Shown: positions 19,911 through 29,991, numbered from the stretch's first letter. The stretch: 64,000 nt of DNA from Clostridia bacterium (GCA_016287245.1 JAEEWG010000012.1:1-64000), one strand, 5' to 3'. A program made the numbers and translations. Notes: a model not told the origin generated them from the sequence alone.

Positions 19911-21305
19911 TCATTCTTCCTTGCTGATAAAAAGTGTCTTATACGGGTCTTCCAGATAGGGGGTGATGTAGTCTTTCCCCGCGATATACTGGCTCAGGAA
20001 CAAAAGCGACGATGCGCATCCGAGGCTTCCGTGATAAAGGCCCGTGTATGCCTCTGATTTTTCCGGTTCATGCCGGTTCCAGGCGGTGTACCACTTTCTG
20101 AGAGGATCCGTATATGTAGATTCTCCGATAATGGTCTCTGCAGCCTCATAGGCGGCATACAGATACTCTTTTTTGCCCGTGAACTTATGCATATTGATAA
20201 AGTGTTCCAGCATGCCCGGTGCACCGCAGCAGTAGCAGTTCGTACGCCAGTACCCCTCCGAGTGCTTGGCCGGAGCACCCGTGGAAAGAAGCCCCCGAGT
20301 CAGCTGTTCAATAAATTCTCTGTACTTTTCCTCATGGGTAAGCTCATAAAGCTTGAAGAAAAGCCTTGAGGTTCCGACCGGACCCTGACATACGCCGAGA
20401 TAATAAAGATCCGTAAGATAGGTGTCGTTATACCGGACAAGCGCAGCCTCTCCATCTTCCGAATAATCGGCAATGTTCAGGATATAGCGTGCCGCCTCTT
20501 TTGCCACACGCAGATATTCTTCCTCCCGGGTATATTCATACACACTGGCCAGGATAAATCCGCAGCCTGCAGCTCCATATTCAAATCCCGGAAAATATCC
20601 GCCCGCTTTTCTTATCGTCGGGAAAATATCCGTCGGCATCGCATACCATCTGTATCCGCCATGCGGTGCGTCTTCTTTCTTATCGATAATGAGTTTCGCT
20701 GCTTTCTTCGCGGCAATTAGATACTCTTGCTTCTGATATGTTTTATATGCATCGAGAAGATAAAGGATCAGACTTCCTTCGCCGATGATTCCGTATGACC
20801 CATACCAGACCAGAGCGCCGTTCTCTTCATGTGCCGCGGCGATACAGTCATCGGTCACCCGTAAGGCAAAGTCTTTATACTTCTCATCCCCGGTGATCTC
20901 GTAGAGTCTGGAGGCGACGTATGCGCCGCCGGCCGGACTGCTCAGAAAACCGATGTCAGCTCCCGGAAGAAATTTCGAATCCGTATAAAAATCTTCTGTC
21001 CCTTTATACTTTCTGATCACATACTCAAGACCGGCCTTTGCTTTTTGAAGCCACTTGTCCTCTTTCTGTGAAATATAAAGGCGCAGGTAAAACAGAGAAA
21101 TACCTGCCGCGCCGGCATATATACTCGTATCTTTAAGAAGAAGGCCGCCCGGGTCCTGTTCTTTTCCCGGAATAATGTCCCAGGAACGGGCATCCCCATC
21201 TATATGACTGTTCTGGTCCACCCACTTTTCCGTCTGGAAAACAGCTTCCAGAAGTTTGTTTTCATCCAGCGGTTCAAATCTTTTGATCCAATTTACACGT
21301 CTCAT
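19911..21305 (-). CDS. LanC-like (alpha/alpha-barrel) protein
   Basis: The 464-residue protein has seven-fold helical repeats with Gly-rich turns: YAGAAGISLF, YGAAGCGF, CQGPVGTSR, CCGAPGMLE and YHGSLGCASS. These match the repeat turns of lanthionine synthetase C-like proteins. Lantibiotic cyclases bind zinc through WCYG and CHG motifs. Here the first is YCCG (Cys kept), but the second is YHG (Cys replaced by Tyr). No precursor peptide or LanB/LanM gene is near, so lantibiotic synthesis is unlikely. A glycosidase-like (alpha/alpha)6 enzyme is the alternative. Confidence 0.7.
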   Translation of the reverse strand: MRRVNWIKRFEPLDENKLLEAVFQTEKWVDQNSHIDGDARSWDIIPGKEQDPGGLLLKDTSIYAGAAGISLFYLRLYISQKEDKWLQKAKAGLEYVIRKYKGTEDFYTDSKFLPGADIGFLSSPAGGAYVASRLYEITGDEKYKDFALRVTDDCIAAAHEENGALVWYGSYGIIGEGSLILYLLDAYKTYQKQEYLIAAKKAAKLIIDKKEDAPHGGYRWYAMPTDIFPTIRKAGGYFPGFEYGAAGCGFILASVYEYTREEEYLRVAKEAARYILNIADYSEDGEAALVRYNDTYLTDLYYLGVCQGPVGTSRLFFKLYELTHEEKYREFIEQLTRGLLSTGAPAKHSEGYWRTNCYCCGAPGMLEHFINMHKFTGKKEYLYAAYEAAETIIGESTYTDPLRKWYTAWNRHEPEKSEAYTGLYHGSLGCASSLLFLSQYIAGKDYITPYLEDPYKTLFISKEE

Positions 21306-21403
21306 ATTCTCATCTCACTTTTCACCTATCAACTTAGTAGGTTTTTATTATAAGAGAATCTTATCACCACACGTGCTGATTGTATAATCGGAAAATACTA
21401 TTA

Positions 21404-21417
21404 CGGGTTATAACCCG
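21404..21417. promoter_or_regulatory. Perfect 14-bp palindrome upstream of the LanC-like gene
   Basis: CGGGTTATAACCCG lies about 100 bases before the LanC-like start, in an AT-rich region with TATAAT-like boxes. It could be an operator. Confidence 0.35.
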
Positions 21418-21450
21418 AAGTCAGATAACGCTTAAAAACCGCATTCTCCG

Positions 21451-21882
21451 TTATTCAAAAAAGCCTTCCTTCTCGAAGTACTCCTCGCGCGGGAACTTCG
21501 CGTAGGATGTCCTCATCTTCCGGAAACCCCAGTGCTCGTATAACCCGAGATGCTTCGGATGTGTATAAAGCACGACATTGCATCCTTTCAGCCGGGAGAG
21601 GATCTCATCCACGATCAATTTCCCGATCCCCCGGCCGCGATACTCATCCCGGACGGCGATGTTATATATGGCTCCCTGGCAGATACCGTCTGAGATCGCC
21701 CGCCCGACGCCGATCAGGCGGCCATTATCCTTCACGAAAACAGTAACATAGCTGTTCTGAAACACCTGCCTTTGGATATCTCCGTCAAGATCGCTCAAAC
21801 CATAGTATTTCAGAAGCGCACTTACCTCATCAAAATCGATTCCGTCACACGAATCGATGATCTCAAATTCCGTCGTATTCAT
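21451..21882 (-). CDS. GNAT-family N-acetyltransferase
   Basis: 143 residues with the acetyl-CoA-binding motif A in AVRDEYRGRGIGKLIVDEIL, followed by a terminal motif around HLGLYEHWGFRKM. It would acetylate a small molecule or protein amine in the cytoplasm. It lies immediately downstream of the terminator of the nitrogenase-like operon and is probably expressed separately. Substrate unknown. Confidence 0.85.
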   Translation of the reverse strand: MNTTEFEIIDSCDGIDFDEVSALLKYYGLSDLDGDIQRQVFQNSYVTVFVKDNGRLIGVGRAISDGICQGAIYNIAVRDEYRGRGIGKLIVDEILSRLKGCNVVLYTHPKHLGLYEHWGFRKMRTSYAKFPREEYFEKEGFFE

Positions 21883-21913
21883 TTTGAAATGCTTCCCCGT
21901 TTTCAGATAAATG

Positions 21914-21939
21914 AAGAGACTGCAGGATCGCAGTCTCTT
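21914..21939 (-). terminator. Hairpin ending the nitrogenase-like operon
   Basis: A perfect 10-bp stem (AAGAGACTGC with GCAGTCTCTT) lies 35 bases after the last nif-like stop. The tail is only moderately T-rich. Confidence 0.6.
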
Positions 21940-21973
21940 CTAAGTGAGATTATTTGACGGATGGATCGTTCCG

Positions 21974-23263
21974 TCAGTTGTTGTCGTAGATGTCTTCCGT
22001 AAATGTCAGACTGCCACGATAACCGGCATAAGTACGATTGAAGATCAATCTCTCGCTCATCGGGAAAGCTCCGAGGATGAACTGGATATCCTTTTCCAGC
22101 GCGACCTCCCTGTCATTGCTGCTTCCCACAAGAAGCGTGATCTCCTCTTCCTCCTCCCGGATCGCCTGATTGATCTCATACTGATCCGACAGGAAAAGCA
22201 CCTTCGGCGGTCTTGCATACTCGAGATTTTCGATCTCTTTGATGATCGTTTCCTTATCTTCCGGACGGAAGATCGGTTCGGAAATGATGACCAGCACTGG
22301 AGTAAAACTATAGTCATTGGCAAGATACCTCGTGAATCCTACCGCATTATTCGCATCCGCAACTACTGCGAAACGCTTCCAGCTCAGGACACCGATGGCC
22401 TGCCCCAGGTAGCTATATACATATTTTTCTTCATCTGCGATAACTTTTTCCACCAGATCCTTATCGAGGTGAAGCTCTTCGGCCACCTTGCGGACGAACT
22501 TCGTCGTATCCGTAGCCCCAACGAAAAGCCCCGGAATACGAAGACTCGGTACACCGAATTTGCTTTCATATTTAGCAGCCGGGCCCTTAAAAAGCCACGG
22601 ATTCACGATGATGTTCAGTGCGGCGCCGGAAGATTTTCTGATCGTCTCGATCCCCTGTCCCTTGGTGAAAAAGGTGTTGACCTTAAGACCCAGCCGGGAA
22701 AGGATACGGTCGATCTCTTCGAGCGTTCCGCTCCAGAACGGATCGTGATACGGGATGATGCCGAAGATATTGACGAGTTTATCATCCTTCGGGACATCCT
22801 TCTCGATCACCTTGTCCAGGAAGGTATTCCATACCGTTTCATATCCGAGATTGCTGTCGCCGGTAAAGCCGGGCGTCTCGATCGGATAGACCGGAATTCC
22901 TTTTTCAAAGAATTCATTGGTCACGCTGGCGATATCGTCTCCGATGATGCCGGCGGTGCAGCCGGTCAGTACGAAGTATGCATCGGCATCGATGATATCG
23001 ACGGCTCCCTGGATGGTCGTACGAAGCTTATTCGTTCCGCCGAAAACGACCTCTTTTTCAAGCATATTGCTGGAAGGGATGGAAACGGCGCTGACAAAGC
23101 ACGAAGACTTATGACCGGACTGGCCTGCATCGGATGCCGTCGTCTGCATGCAGCAGCCTGGGCCGGAATGAAAGATCGGGCATACTCGATCGATCGCGCT
23201 TAAGACCGAATTGATACCGGCCAGAACACATCCGCCTTTGGGAAATTCTGTTACATTCGACAT
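21974..23263 (-). CDS. Nitrogenase component 1 family, NifK-like subunit (pair B)
   Basis: A 429-residue beta-type subunit, shorter than true NifK (about 520) and lacking its N-terminal extension. The three P-cluster-type cysteines are present: Cys12 (GGCVLAG), Cys37 (HSGPGC) and Cys102 (TGCTAGIIGDD). It starts 4 bases after the partner gene stop. It would form an alpha2-beta2 complex with the 23267-24724 product. The short size and low similarity to NifK fit group IV nitrogenase-like enzymes such as methylthio-alkane reductase. N2 reduction is not supported. Confidence 0.85.
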   Translation of the reverse strand: MSNVTEFPKGGCVLAGINSVLSAIDRVCPIFHSGPGCCMQTTASDAGQSGHKSSCFVSAVSIPSSNMLEKEVVFGGTNKLRTTIQGAVDIIDADAYFVLTGCTAGIIGDDIASVTNEFFEKGIPVYPIETPGFTGDSNLGYETVWNTFLDKVIEKDVPKDDKLVNIFGIIPYHDPFWSGTLEEIDRILSRLGLKVNTFFTKGQGIETIRKSSGAALNIIVNPWLFKGPAAKYESKFGVPSLRIPGLFVGATDTTKFVRKVAEELHLDKDLVEKVIADEEKYVYSYLGQAIGVLSWKRFAVVADANNAVGFTRYLANDYSFTPVLVIISEPIFRPEDKETIIKEIENLEYARPPKVLFLSDQYEINQAIREEEEEITLLVGSSNDREVALEKDIQFILGAFPMSERLIFNRTYAGYRGSLTFTEDIYDNN

Positions 23264-23266
23264 ATG

Positions 23267-24724
23267 TCAGTTTCCTCCTTCCCGAATAATATATTTGAAC
23301 GCATCTTCCTTATACCAGGACTCCTTATACGGGAGTTTGACGTGTTCTGAAAGTTTCTTATTAAAGCCCGGATTTTCGAGCTGATCGGCGATCTTGTTTC
23401 CGAGGAAAAGAAGGCCGTCATATCCCATGGTCGGACGCTTGCCATCCAGAACATGCGTCGTCGGAACACCGAGTTTGGCTGCCCATTCCGGAACTCCGAT
23501 AAAAGCATCCGGCTTGAGTTTATTGACGAGGTTGACCTGTTCAAACGGCTGCATGTTCGCGATATCCACCACGAATTCCTTATGGATGCCGTTCAGATAT
23601 TCGATATCTACCTGAGCATCGTCATCGTAGGTCGGTGTCTCGAGTCCTACAAGTTCCATACCGAAGTCATCGATCAGGGCCGCGGCCGCAAAAGAACGGC
23701 CGGTACCACCGCAGATGAATACCCGCTTTCCAGCAAGACGGTCACGGAGCTTTTTTACGAGAGGTTCGATCCTCTCATGTTCTTTTTCGATGATCTCTTC
23801 GACCTCTTTTTCTTTTCCGATAACCTTCGCGATCCCCCTGTACCACTTATCGGTATTTCTTATACCGATCGGCATGACCGTATGAGAGTAAGGGATCTCA
23901 TATTCTTCCCAGAGTGTCTTCATGAACTCATCGGCGAACACTTTACAGATGGATGTAGAAGCTTCCGCTGCCGGGATCTTCCGGATCTTTTCGAGCGAAC
24001 TGTAGAAAGGAATATAGTTCACTTTCGCACCGAGGAGCTGGAGCATTCTCTCCATCTCTTTCTGATCGGCATAACTGACCGTCGTCGGCGCGAAAAGATT
24101 GATCAGACCGGCTTCTTTTTCTACCTTCTGATGCTTAAGGATATACTTGTTGATCGAGATGAACGCCGCATCAAAGCCGGAAGCGCAGATCTTCGACTTA
24201 AAGCCTTCGCAGTGGATCGGGATGATCAATGTATCCGGATACTCTGTCTGTAGATCCGAGCAGATGGCATCGATGTCATCACCGATGATGCCGGATGCAC
24301 AGGATGCAAAGACAAACGCAAGTTTCGGAGCATATCTCTTTACCGCTTTATCCACGGCTTCCCTAAGTTTCTTCTCGCCACCGAAGACAACACTCTTCTG
24401 ATCGATATTCGATACGATCAGATGAGGATTCTTTACATTACGCACGCCGCGGTGGATCTGACCGACGCGGTACATATCGACCGCCATGATCGAGCAGCCC
24501 ACACATCCTTGTGGAGAATGAGAGATGAAGACTGCGTCCTCGAGGGACATGAGCGCGGCAAGGCTATTGATCTGCTGGCACTGAAGGCCCTGGGCAAAAG
24601 ATCTGTCCGCACGCTTTAAGCATCCTTTTTTGAAATTTTCACTCACCTCTTGTCCGGTTGAGCCTAAATCATTGAGTCTGCCCGGTTTACTTTCTCTTAC
24701 ACCGGAATAGGTTACTTTCGCCAT
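23267..24724 (-). CDS. Nitrogenase component 1 family, NifD-like catalytic subunit (pair B)
   Basis: A 485-residue alpha-type subunit. P-cluster-type cysteines are Cys49, Cys74 (HSPQGC) and Cys142 (ASCASGIIGDD). Cys260 aligns with the NifD cofactor ligand Cys275, judged by distance to WEEYEIPY. His424 (GVPTTH...GYDG) aligns exactly with the NifD cofactor ligand His442. Residues essential for N2 reduction, around Gln191 and His195 of NifD, are not kept (HCEGFKSKICASGFDAA). This suggests a FeMo-co-type cluster with a different substrate. It is the best candidate for the active site of the system. Confidence 0.85.
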   Translation of the reverse strand: MAKVTYSGVRESKPGRLNDLGSTGQEVSENFKKGCLKRADRSFAQGLQCQQINSLAALMSLEDAVFISHSPQGCVGCSIMAVDMYRVGQIHRGVRNVKNPHLIVSNIDQKSVVFGGEKKLREAVDKAVKRYAPKLAFVFASCASGIIGDDIDAICSDLQTEYPDTLIIPIHCEGFKSKICASGFDAAFISINKYILKHQKVEKEAGLINLFAPTTVSYADQKEMERMLQLLGAKVNYIPFYSSLEKIRKIPAAEASTSICKVFADEFMKTLWEEYEIPYSHTVMPIGIRNTDKWYRGIAKVIGKEKEVEEIIEKEHERIEPLVKKLRDRLAGKRVFICGGTGRSFAAAALIDDFGMELVGLETPTYDDDAQVDIEYLNGIHKEFVVDIANMQPFEQVNLVNKLKPDAFIGVPEWAAKLGVPTTHVLDGKRPTMGYDGLLFLGNKIADQLENPGFNKKLSEHVKLPYKESWYKEDAFKYIIREGGN

Positions 24725-24739
24725 ACATTCAGCTCCTTC

Positions 24740-25213
24740 TTATGCTTCTTCCGGCACAGCCTGACTCTTTCGGAGTGACTGCCGGCTGTCGATCTTATAG
24801 TAGTAGGATGAGATCTTATCCAGCGCATCCTCCACGCTGACATCCACATCGAAAACGGAAATGGCTTTTTTCTCAAACTGCTTTTGAGCCTGAAAGCCGA
24901 TTTTCCGGCAGACTACCGCCCGGCAGTCTTCGATCAGCGCGACTTTACCAAGGACTTCCGTCCCACCGCCGCAGCCATGTCCATTTCCTCCGCATCCGCC
25001 GCCGTTTCCTCCGCAGGAACCCGTGCCTTTCTCCCCGCAGGAAGCTGCGCGTTCCGGTTCTTTTCCCGCATCAGAAGAGGGATCGACATGGCGGACCTCC
25101 AGGAACTCCAGATCCTGACCATCCACACGATAGATATAGAAGCGGTCGGTCTCGCCGAACTTCAGATCCACATGGATCCCGTTGGATGAACCAAACGCGA
25201 TTTTATATGCCAT
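24740..25213 (-). CDS. NifX/NafY-like protein with Gly/Cys-rich insert
   Basis: The 157-residue protein is of the dinitrogenase iron-molybdenum cofactor biosynthesis family, with an RNase H-like fold (KIAFGSSNGIHVDLKFGETDRFYIY, then VALIEDCRAVVCRKIG). A low-complexity insert at about 59-84 has four cysteines (59, 67, 74, 81) among glycines, plus a histidine. The insert could bind metal or a cluster. Family members carry or insert cofactor precursors. Its place directly before the pair B genes suggests a dedicated cofactor chaperone for that enzyme. Confidence 0.8.
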   Translation of the reverse strand: MAYKIAFGSSNGIHVDLKFGETDRFYIYRVDGQDLEFLEVRHVDPSSDAGKEPERAASCGEKGTGSCGGNGGGCGGNGHGCGGGTEVLGKVALIEDCRAVVCRKIGFQAQKQFEKKAISVFDVDVSVEDALDKISSYYYKIDSRQSLRKSQAVPEEA

Positions 25214-25292
25214 AACCCAGTCTCCTTTCCTGTTTTAATGAATATACCGGGTACGCTTTACTGCACCCGGCATATTCCACACACATGATTTC

Positions 25293-26591
25293 TCAGTTGA
25301 ATCGCGAAACAGCAATCGTGTAGATATCTTCGATCAGCCTGATGCCGCCGGCATATCCGGCGTAAAAGCTGTCGAAGACGACTTTGTCCTGTACCGGCCA
25401 GGAAATGTTCAGGAAGTTGCCCTTAAGGTTTTCGGTCACTTCCTTCTCGTAGTATCCACCGAGTACCAGCGGATAACCATGGTAATCGTGGTTCCTGATC
25501 TCTTCATGGATCTTATAGCCGTCTGTCTCAAAAGATACTTCCGCTTCGATACCGAAGTTGAGTTTTTTGAATTCTTCCGCGATTCTTTCGCGATAGTTCT
25601 TCGGCGTATCATCCACGACGAACTGTTTTGCCGGGATCAGACCGAGATCGTTTACGAGAAACTTCGTGATGGCCAGAGAATACTGGGCATCCGCCACAAC
25701 GGTGAACTGCTTGTTGATAACACGGTTCTCCAGGAAAAGATCCGCATAACGGGAGATGAGATAGTAGTAGTAATCCTCATGCTCTTTGATGACGGCTTCC
25801 ACCTTCTCTTCCGTGACTCCCGCAAACTTTCCGACTTCACGCAGGAACTTGCTGGTCTCTGTGGCACCGATCGGAAGATTCGGATAGTGAAGATACGGAG
25901 TACCGAACTTTCTCTCCATCTTCTTTACGTTACTGAGGCCCACCCACGGAGATACGAGAAGATTGAACTCCGCTTCCGGGATCTTATTGATGTTCTCGAT
26001 ACCGCGCTTATATCCGAAAATCGTATTCGGAGTAAGACCCAGTTCAGCGATCAGCTTTTCCAGTTCTCTTAAGTTTCCGAGCCAGAAAAGATCCTGATAA
26101 GGAACATCCGCCCAGATATTGATCAGACCTTTCTGCTTCTTGTCCGACTTCTTCAGATACTGGTCGATGATGGCATCGACGACCTGTTCATGACCCTTGT
26201 AGTTGTTACCCTTAAATCCTGCTGTCGGTGCATAGACGACCGGTTTTTCCGCATCTTCGTAACGGGATACGACCTCACCGGAATCATCGCCGACGATCTC
26301 CGGGATACATCCTGTAAGAACGACATACAGATCTGCATCGATGACCTTCAGTGCATTCCCGATCGTGGAATCCAGTTTCTTCACGCCACCGAAAACAACG
26401 TCTTTTTCATTGATACTGGTGCACGGGAAGATGTTCGGAGAGAAATATCCGGAGCTTCCTGTCGATTCCGAAAGTTTCTGTGCGCAGCCCGGGCCGCTGT
26501 GCAGGATCGGGAGTGCCCGATCGATCGCCTGAACGGTCTGCATCGCGCCCAGCGCACATTTATATCTTTGCTTGTCTAGAAGTTTCGCCAT
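25293..26591 (-). CDS. Nitrogenase component 1 family, NifN/NifK-like subunit (pair A)
   Basis: 432 residues with cysteines at 12 (KCALGAMQ), 36 (HSGPGC) and 95 (TGCIPEIVGDD), the beta-subunit cluster pattern. Its ATG overlaps the last base of the partner gene. It would pair with the 26591-28057 product. Since that partner lacks the cofactor histidine, the pair may work as a NifEN-like scaffold for cofactor assembly. A second enzyme with other specificity is the alternative. Confidence 0.82.
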   Translation of the reverse strand: MAKLLDKQRYKCALGAMQTVQAIDRALPILHSGPGCAQKLSESTGSSGYFSPNIFPCTSINEKDVVFGGVKKLDSTIGNALKVIDADLYVVLTGCIPEIVGDDSGEVVSRYEDAEKPVVYAPTAGFKGNNYKGHEQVVDAIIDQYLKKSDKKQKGLINIWADVPYQDLFWLGNLRELEKLIAELGLTPNTIFGYKRGIENINKIPEAEFNLLVSPWVGLSNVKKMERKFGTPYLHYPNLPIGATETSKFLREVGKFAGVTEEKVEAVIKEHEDYYYYLISRYADLFLENRVINKQFTVVADAQYSLAITKFLVNDLGLIPAKQFVVDDTPKNYRERIAEEFKKLNFGIEAEVSFETDGYKIHEEIRNHDYHGYPLVLGGYYEKEVTENLKGNFLNISWPVQDKVVFDSFYAGYAGGIRLIEDIYTIAVSRFN

Positions 26592-28057
26592 TATTTCGTC
26601 TCCTCCAGGAACTTATCTACATTCTGCTGATACCACCAGTCGGTGTAAGGAAGCTTGGTACGCTTCGCCAGATTCTCCTCGAAGCTTCTGTTATTGATCG
26701 CATCGAGAACGGTCTTGGCAAATTCGAGCGTATGCTTGTATCCGAATATCATGTACTCATCTGCCACATAGATGGCCGGTGTGCCGTTCTTGATCGCCCA
26801 TACGGTGGAACCCGGATGGCGCGAAAGATACATATCCGGCTGATACTTGTGAAGGATGTTCATGACCTCGAAATTCTGCTGGTCCGCAACACTTGCTTCA
26901 AAGTCGATATCGGTATCCAGAAGATACTTCATGGACGGCGGAACATCGCCGTTTTCATACTTCTTGTCATAATGCCATGCCAGAGCCCATACTACCTTGA
27001 TACCGAGTTCATTGAGAACACGGGATACTTCAAATGTATAACCCGGACCCATGCCGAGCACGGCCGTCTTTCCTTCCAGCTGCTTCTTGATCTCCTCGAT
27101 CTGCGGAAGATAGATCGCACGCTGCTCCTGGATATATTTCTCGATCGGTTCGGATCTTCCTGTGACCCGTCCGATCTCGCGGAGCCATGTTTCAAAGCCT
27201 ACGATACCGCACTGGTTGATCGATCTGACATACGGGACACCGTACTTTTCTTCCAGGGCATTTCCGAGATAGTTACCGAGGGTTCCGCAGATGCATGTCG
27301 TCGCAAGGCTCTCGGAAATATGTGAAAGTTCTTCGACTGTTGAGTTGCAGTAGAGGAATACCGGATCCAGATCGAAGTTTTTAAACATCTCGATGATCTC
27401 CGGACGGGCGCTTTCGAAGAAGTTCTTGAAGTTGATCTTATTCGTTTTCACGCCTTCTCTCGGCGGCTGTACGATCGACTGAAGGACCGCATGGTCGGAG
27501 ATATCAAAACCGGTCGCCCATATACGGGACTTAAAGCCTTCGCAGTGAACCGCCACGATCGGCACACCGACTTCATCTCGTACTTCATCCACGATACTGT
27601 CGATATCCTCACCGATGATACCTGTTGCGCAGGAACTCGATACAAAGATCGCCTTCGGGGAATATCTTTTGTTGACTTCGAGGATGACGTTACGGAGTGC
27701 ATTCGTGGAACCGAATATCGTATCGTTCTCGTTCATATCGGTTCCGACATAGATAGTGTTGCTGGTCACGCCACGCTTCTTGGACATAACCTTAGCCATG
27801 TAATAGGCACCCGCTGCAGCGACCGAGCATCCTGCCGGTCCGTGATGGATAAGTGCGATATCACGGATACCGCAGAGCTGACCCAGTGCGCAGGACGAAA
27901 GACATGTACTGGACTGGGAGAAGCAGCGCGAGCAGCCTTTCAGCGTGCCGCATTCGCTCTTTGTCGCTAGGTCCTTGAGTGTACCTACATAACCGGTAAT
28001 GGAACCGATGCGGTTTTCTCTTGTGGCGACATTCGAATTAGATAAGTTGATAGCCAT
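26591..28057 (-). CDS. Nitrogenase component 1 family, NifE/NifD-like subunit (pair A)
   Basis: 488 residues. Cluster cysteines align at Cys52, Cys77 (HHGPAGC) and Cys143 (SSSCATGIIGED). Cys257 aligns with the NifD cofactor cysteine (12 residues before EEKYGVPY). The His442 position is not histidine (GTPAIYVADEYMIFGYKH). In known systems NifE also keeps the cysteine and lacks this histidine, so a scaffold role is plausible. The N-terminus has extra cysteines (GCSRCFSQSSTCLSSC) that may hold a further cluster. It is translationally coupled to the next gene. Confidence 0.82.
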   Translation of the reverse strand: MAINLSNSNVATRENRIGSITGYVGTLKDLATKSECGTLKGCSRCFSQSSTCLSSCALGQLCGIRDIALIHHGPAGCSVAAAGAYYMAKVMSKKRGVTSNTIYVGTDMNENDTIFGSTNALRNVILEVNKRYSPKAIFVSSSCATGIIGEDIDSIVDEVRDEVGVPIVAVHCEGFKSRIWATGFDISDHAVLQSIVQPPREGVKTNKINFKNFFESARPEIIEMFKNFDLDPVFLYCNSTVEELSHISESLATTCICGTLGNYLGNALEEKYGVPYVRSINQCGIVGFETWLREIGRVTGRSEPIEKYIQEQRAIYLPQIEEIKKQLEGKTAVLGMGPGYTFEVSRVLNELGIKVVWALAWHYDKKYENGDVPPSMKYLLDTDIDFEASVADQQNFEVMNILHKYQPDMYLSRHPGSTVWAIKNGTPAIYVADEYMIFGYKHTLEFAKTVLDAINNRSFEENLAKRTKLPYTDWWYQQNVDKFLEETK

Positions 28058-28075
28058 GTGATTTTTCTTCCCTTA

Positions 28076-29092
28076 TTAGAATCCAGCTTTTTCTTCCACT
28101 TCCGGACGGATCTTCTGAAGATCCTCGGAAAGATAACGCTCACCGTTATCCGGGAGAAGCGGTACGATCAGTTTTCCGGCGTTCTCTTCCTTCTGCGCCA
28201 GCTTGATGGCAACGGCCAGAGAAGCACCTGCAGAAGCACCAACGAAGATACCCTCGTATTTGGCAAGAAGGTGGATCGCACGGAGCGTCTCTGCGTAAGA
28301 AATGAACGAGTATTCATCCGCAAGATCGCCGTTGAAGTTTGTCGGAGCCATTGGTGTCAGACCCTCATCATTATGTACCTGATGGATACCGTGAAAACCG
28401 CCGTCCTCAACACCTTCGAGGATCGGGTGTACTACATCGTTCGGATCCGGCTGTGTGATAACGACCTTCACCGACGGGTTCTTTTCCTTAAGGAACTTAC
28501 TTACACCATGAGTGGATCCGCCTGTACCTACGCCACCGACGAAGATATCTACTTTTCCGTCTGTATCTTCCCAGATCTCCGGACCGGTGTGCTTGTAGTG
28601 GGCATTGATATTATCCGGATTATCGAGCTGACGGGTAGAGAACGGATGATCGATACCCTTTTCCATGTATTCGATGACATCTGCAAAAGCAGCGATACCC
28701 TTTTCAAATACGCCTGCGATCAGCTCATTCGGTACTTCAGCGATCTCTGCCTGATAGGCTTCCAGGAGCTTCTTTCTCTCGATCGACACACCATTCTGAA
28801 GACCGATCTTAAACTTATAGCCCTTTGCCGCGGCAAATGCAGCCATGGCCACACCTGTGTTACCGGATGTAAACTCGATGAGAGTCGTCTTCTCCGGGCT
28901 GATATCGCCGCGCTTTTCTGCCGCTTCGATGATCTCCAGAGCCATTCTGTCCTTATGTGATCCTGCCGGATTGAAGTATTCGAGCTTACCTGCGATACGT
29001 CCCTTCAGACCGAGCTTTTCTTCGAGTCTTTTGAATTCTACGATCGGTGTATGTCCGACCAGTTCTGTAATGGAATTATAGATCTTTCCCAT
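28076..29092 (-). CDS. Cysteine synthase family paralogue (PLP beta-substitution enzyme)
   Basis: A 338-residue fold-type II PLP enzyme with Lys47 in NPAGSHKDR, the substrate loop TSGNTG and the phosphate loop GTGGSTHG. It differs from the operon's other cysteine synthase at 31231 by His before the PLP-lysine block (usual SVKDR) and by a longer C-terminus. It lies between the nifH-like and nif-component genes, in a sulfur locus. It might use a thiol other than sulfide, for example methanethiol, but that is inference. Domain assignment is firm; substrates are not. Confidence 0.85.
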   Translation of the reverse strand: MGKIYNSITELVGHTPIVEFKRLEEKLGLKGRIAGKLEYFNPAGSHKDRMALEIIEAAEKRGDISPEKTTLIEFTSGNTGVAMAAFAAAKGYKFKIGLQNGVSIERKKLLEAYQAEIAEVPNELIAGVFEKGIAAFADVIEYMEKGIDHPFSTRQLDNPDNINAHYKHTGPEIWEDTDGKVDIFVGGVGTGGSTHGVSKFLKEKNPSVKVVITQPDPNDVVHPILEGVEDGGFHGIHQVHNDEGLTPMAPTNFNGDLADEYSFISYAETLRAIHLLAKYEGIFVGASAGASLAVAIKLAQKEENAGKLIVPLLPDNGERYLSEDLQKIRPEVEEKAGF

Positions 29093-29127
29093 GGTTAGTG
29101 TTCCTCCCTGTGAATGTCTTATTTTCG

Positions 29128-29991
<864 letters not shown>

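Noticed and set aside
21974-28057. CfbCD or protochlorophyllide/chlorophyllide reductase
   Set aside because: NifB and NifX-like genes are present, which those systems do not need. There are no tetrapyrrole genes, and the pair B alpha subunit keeps both FeMo-co ligands.
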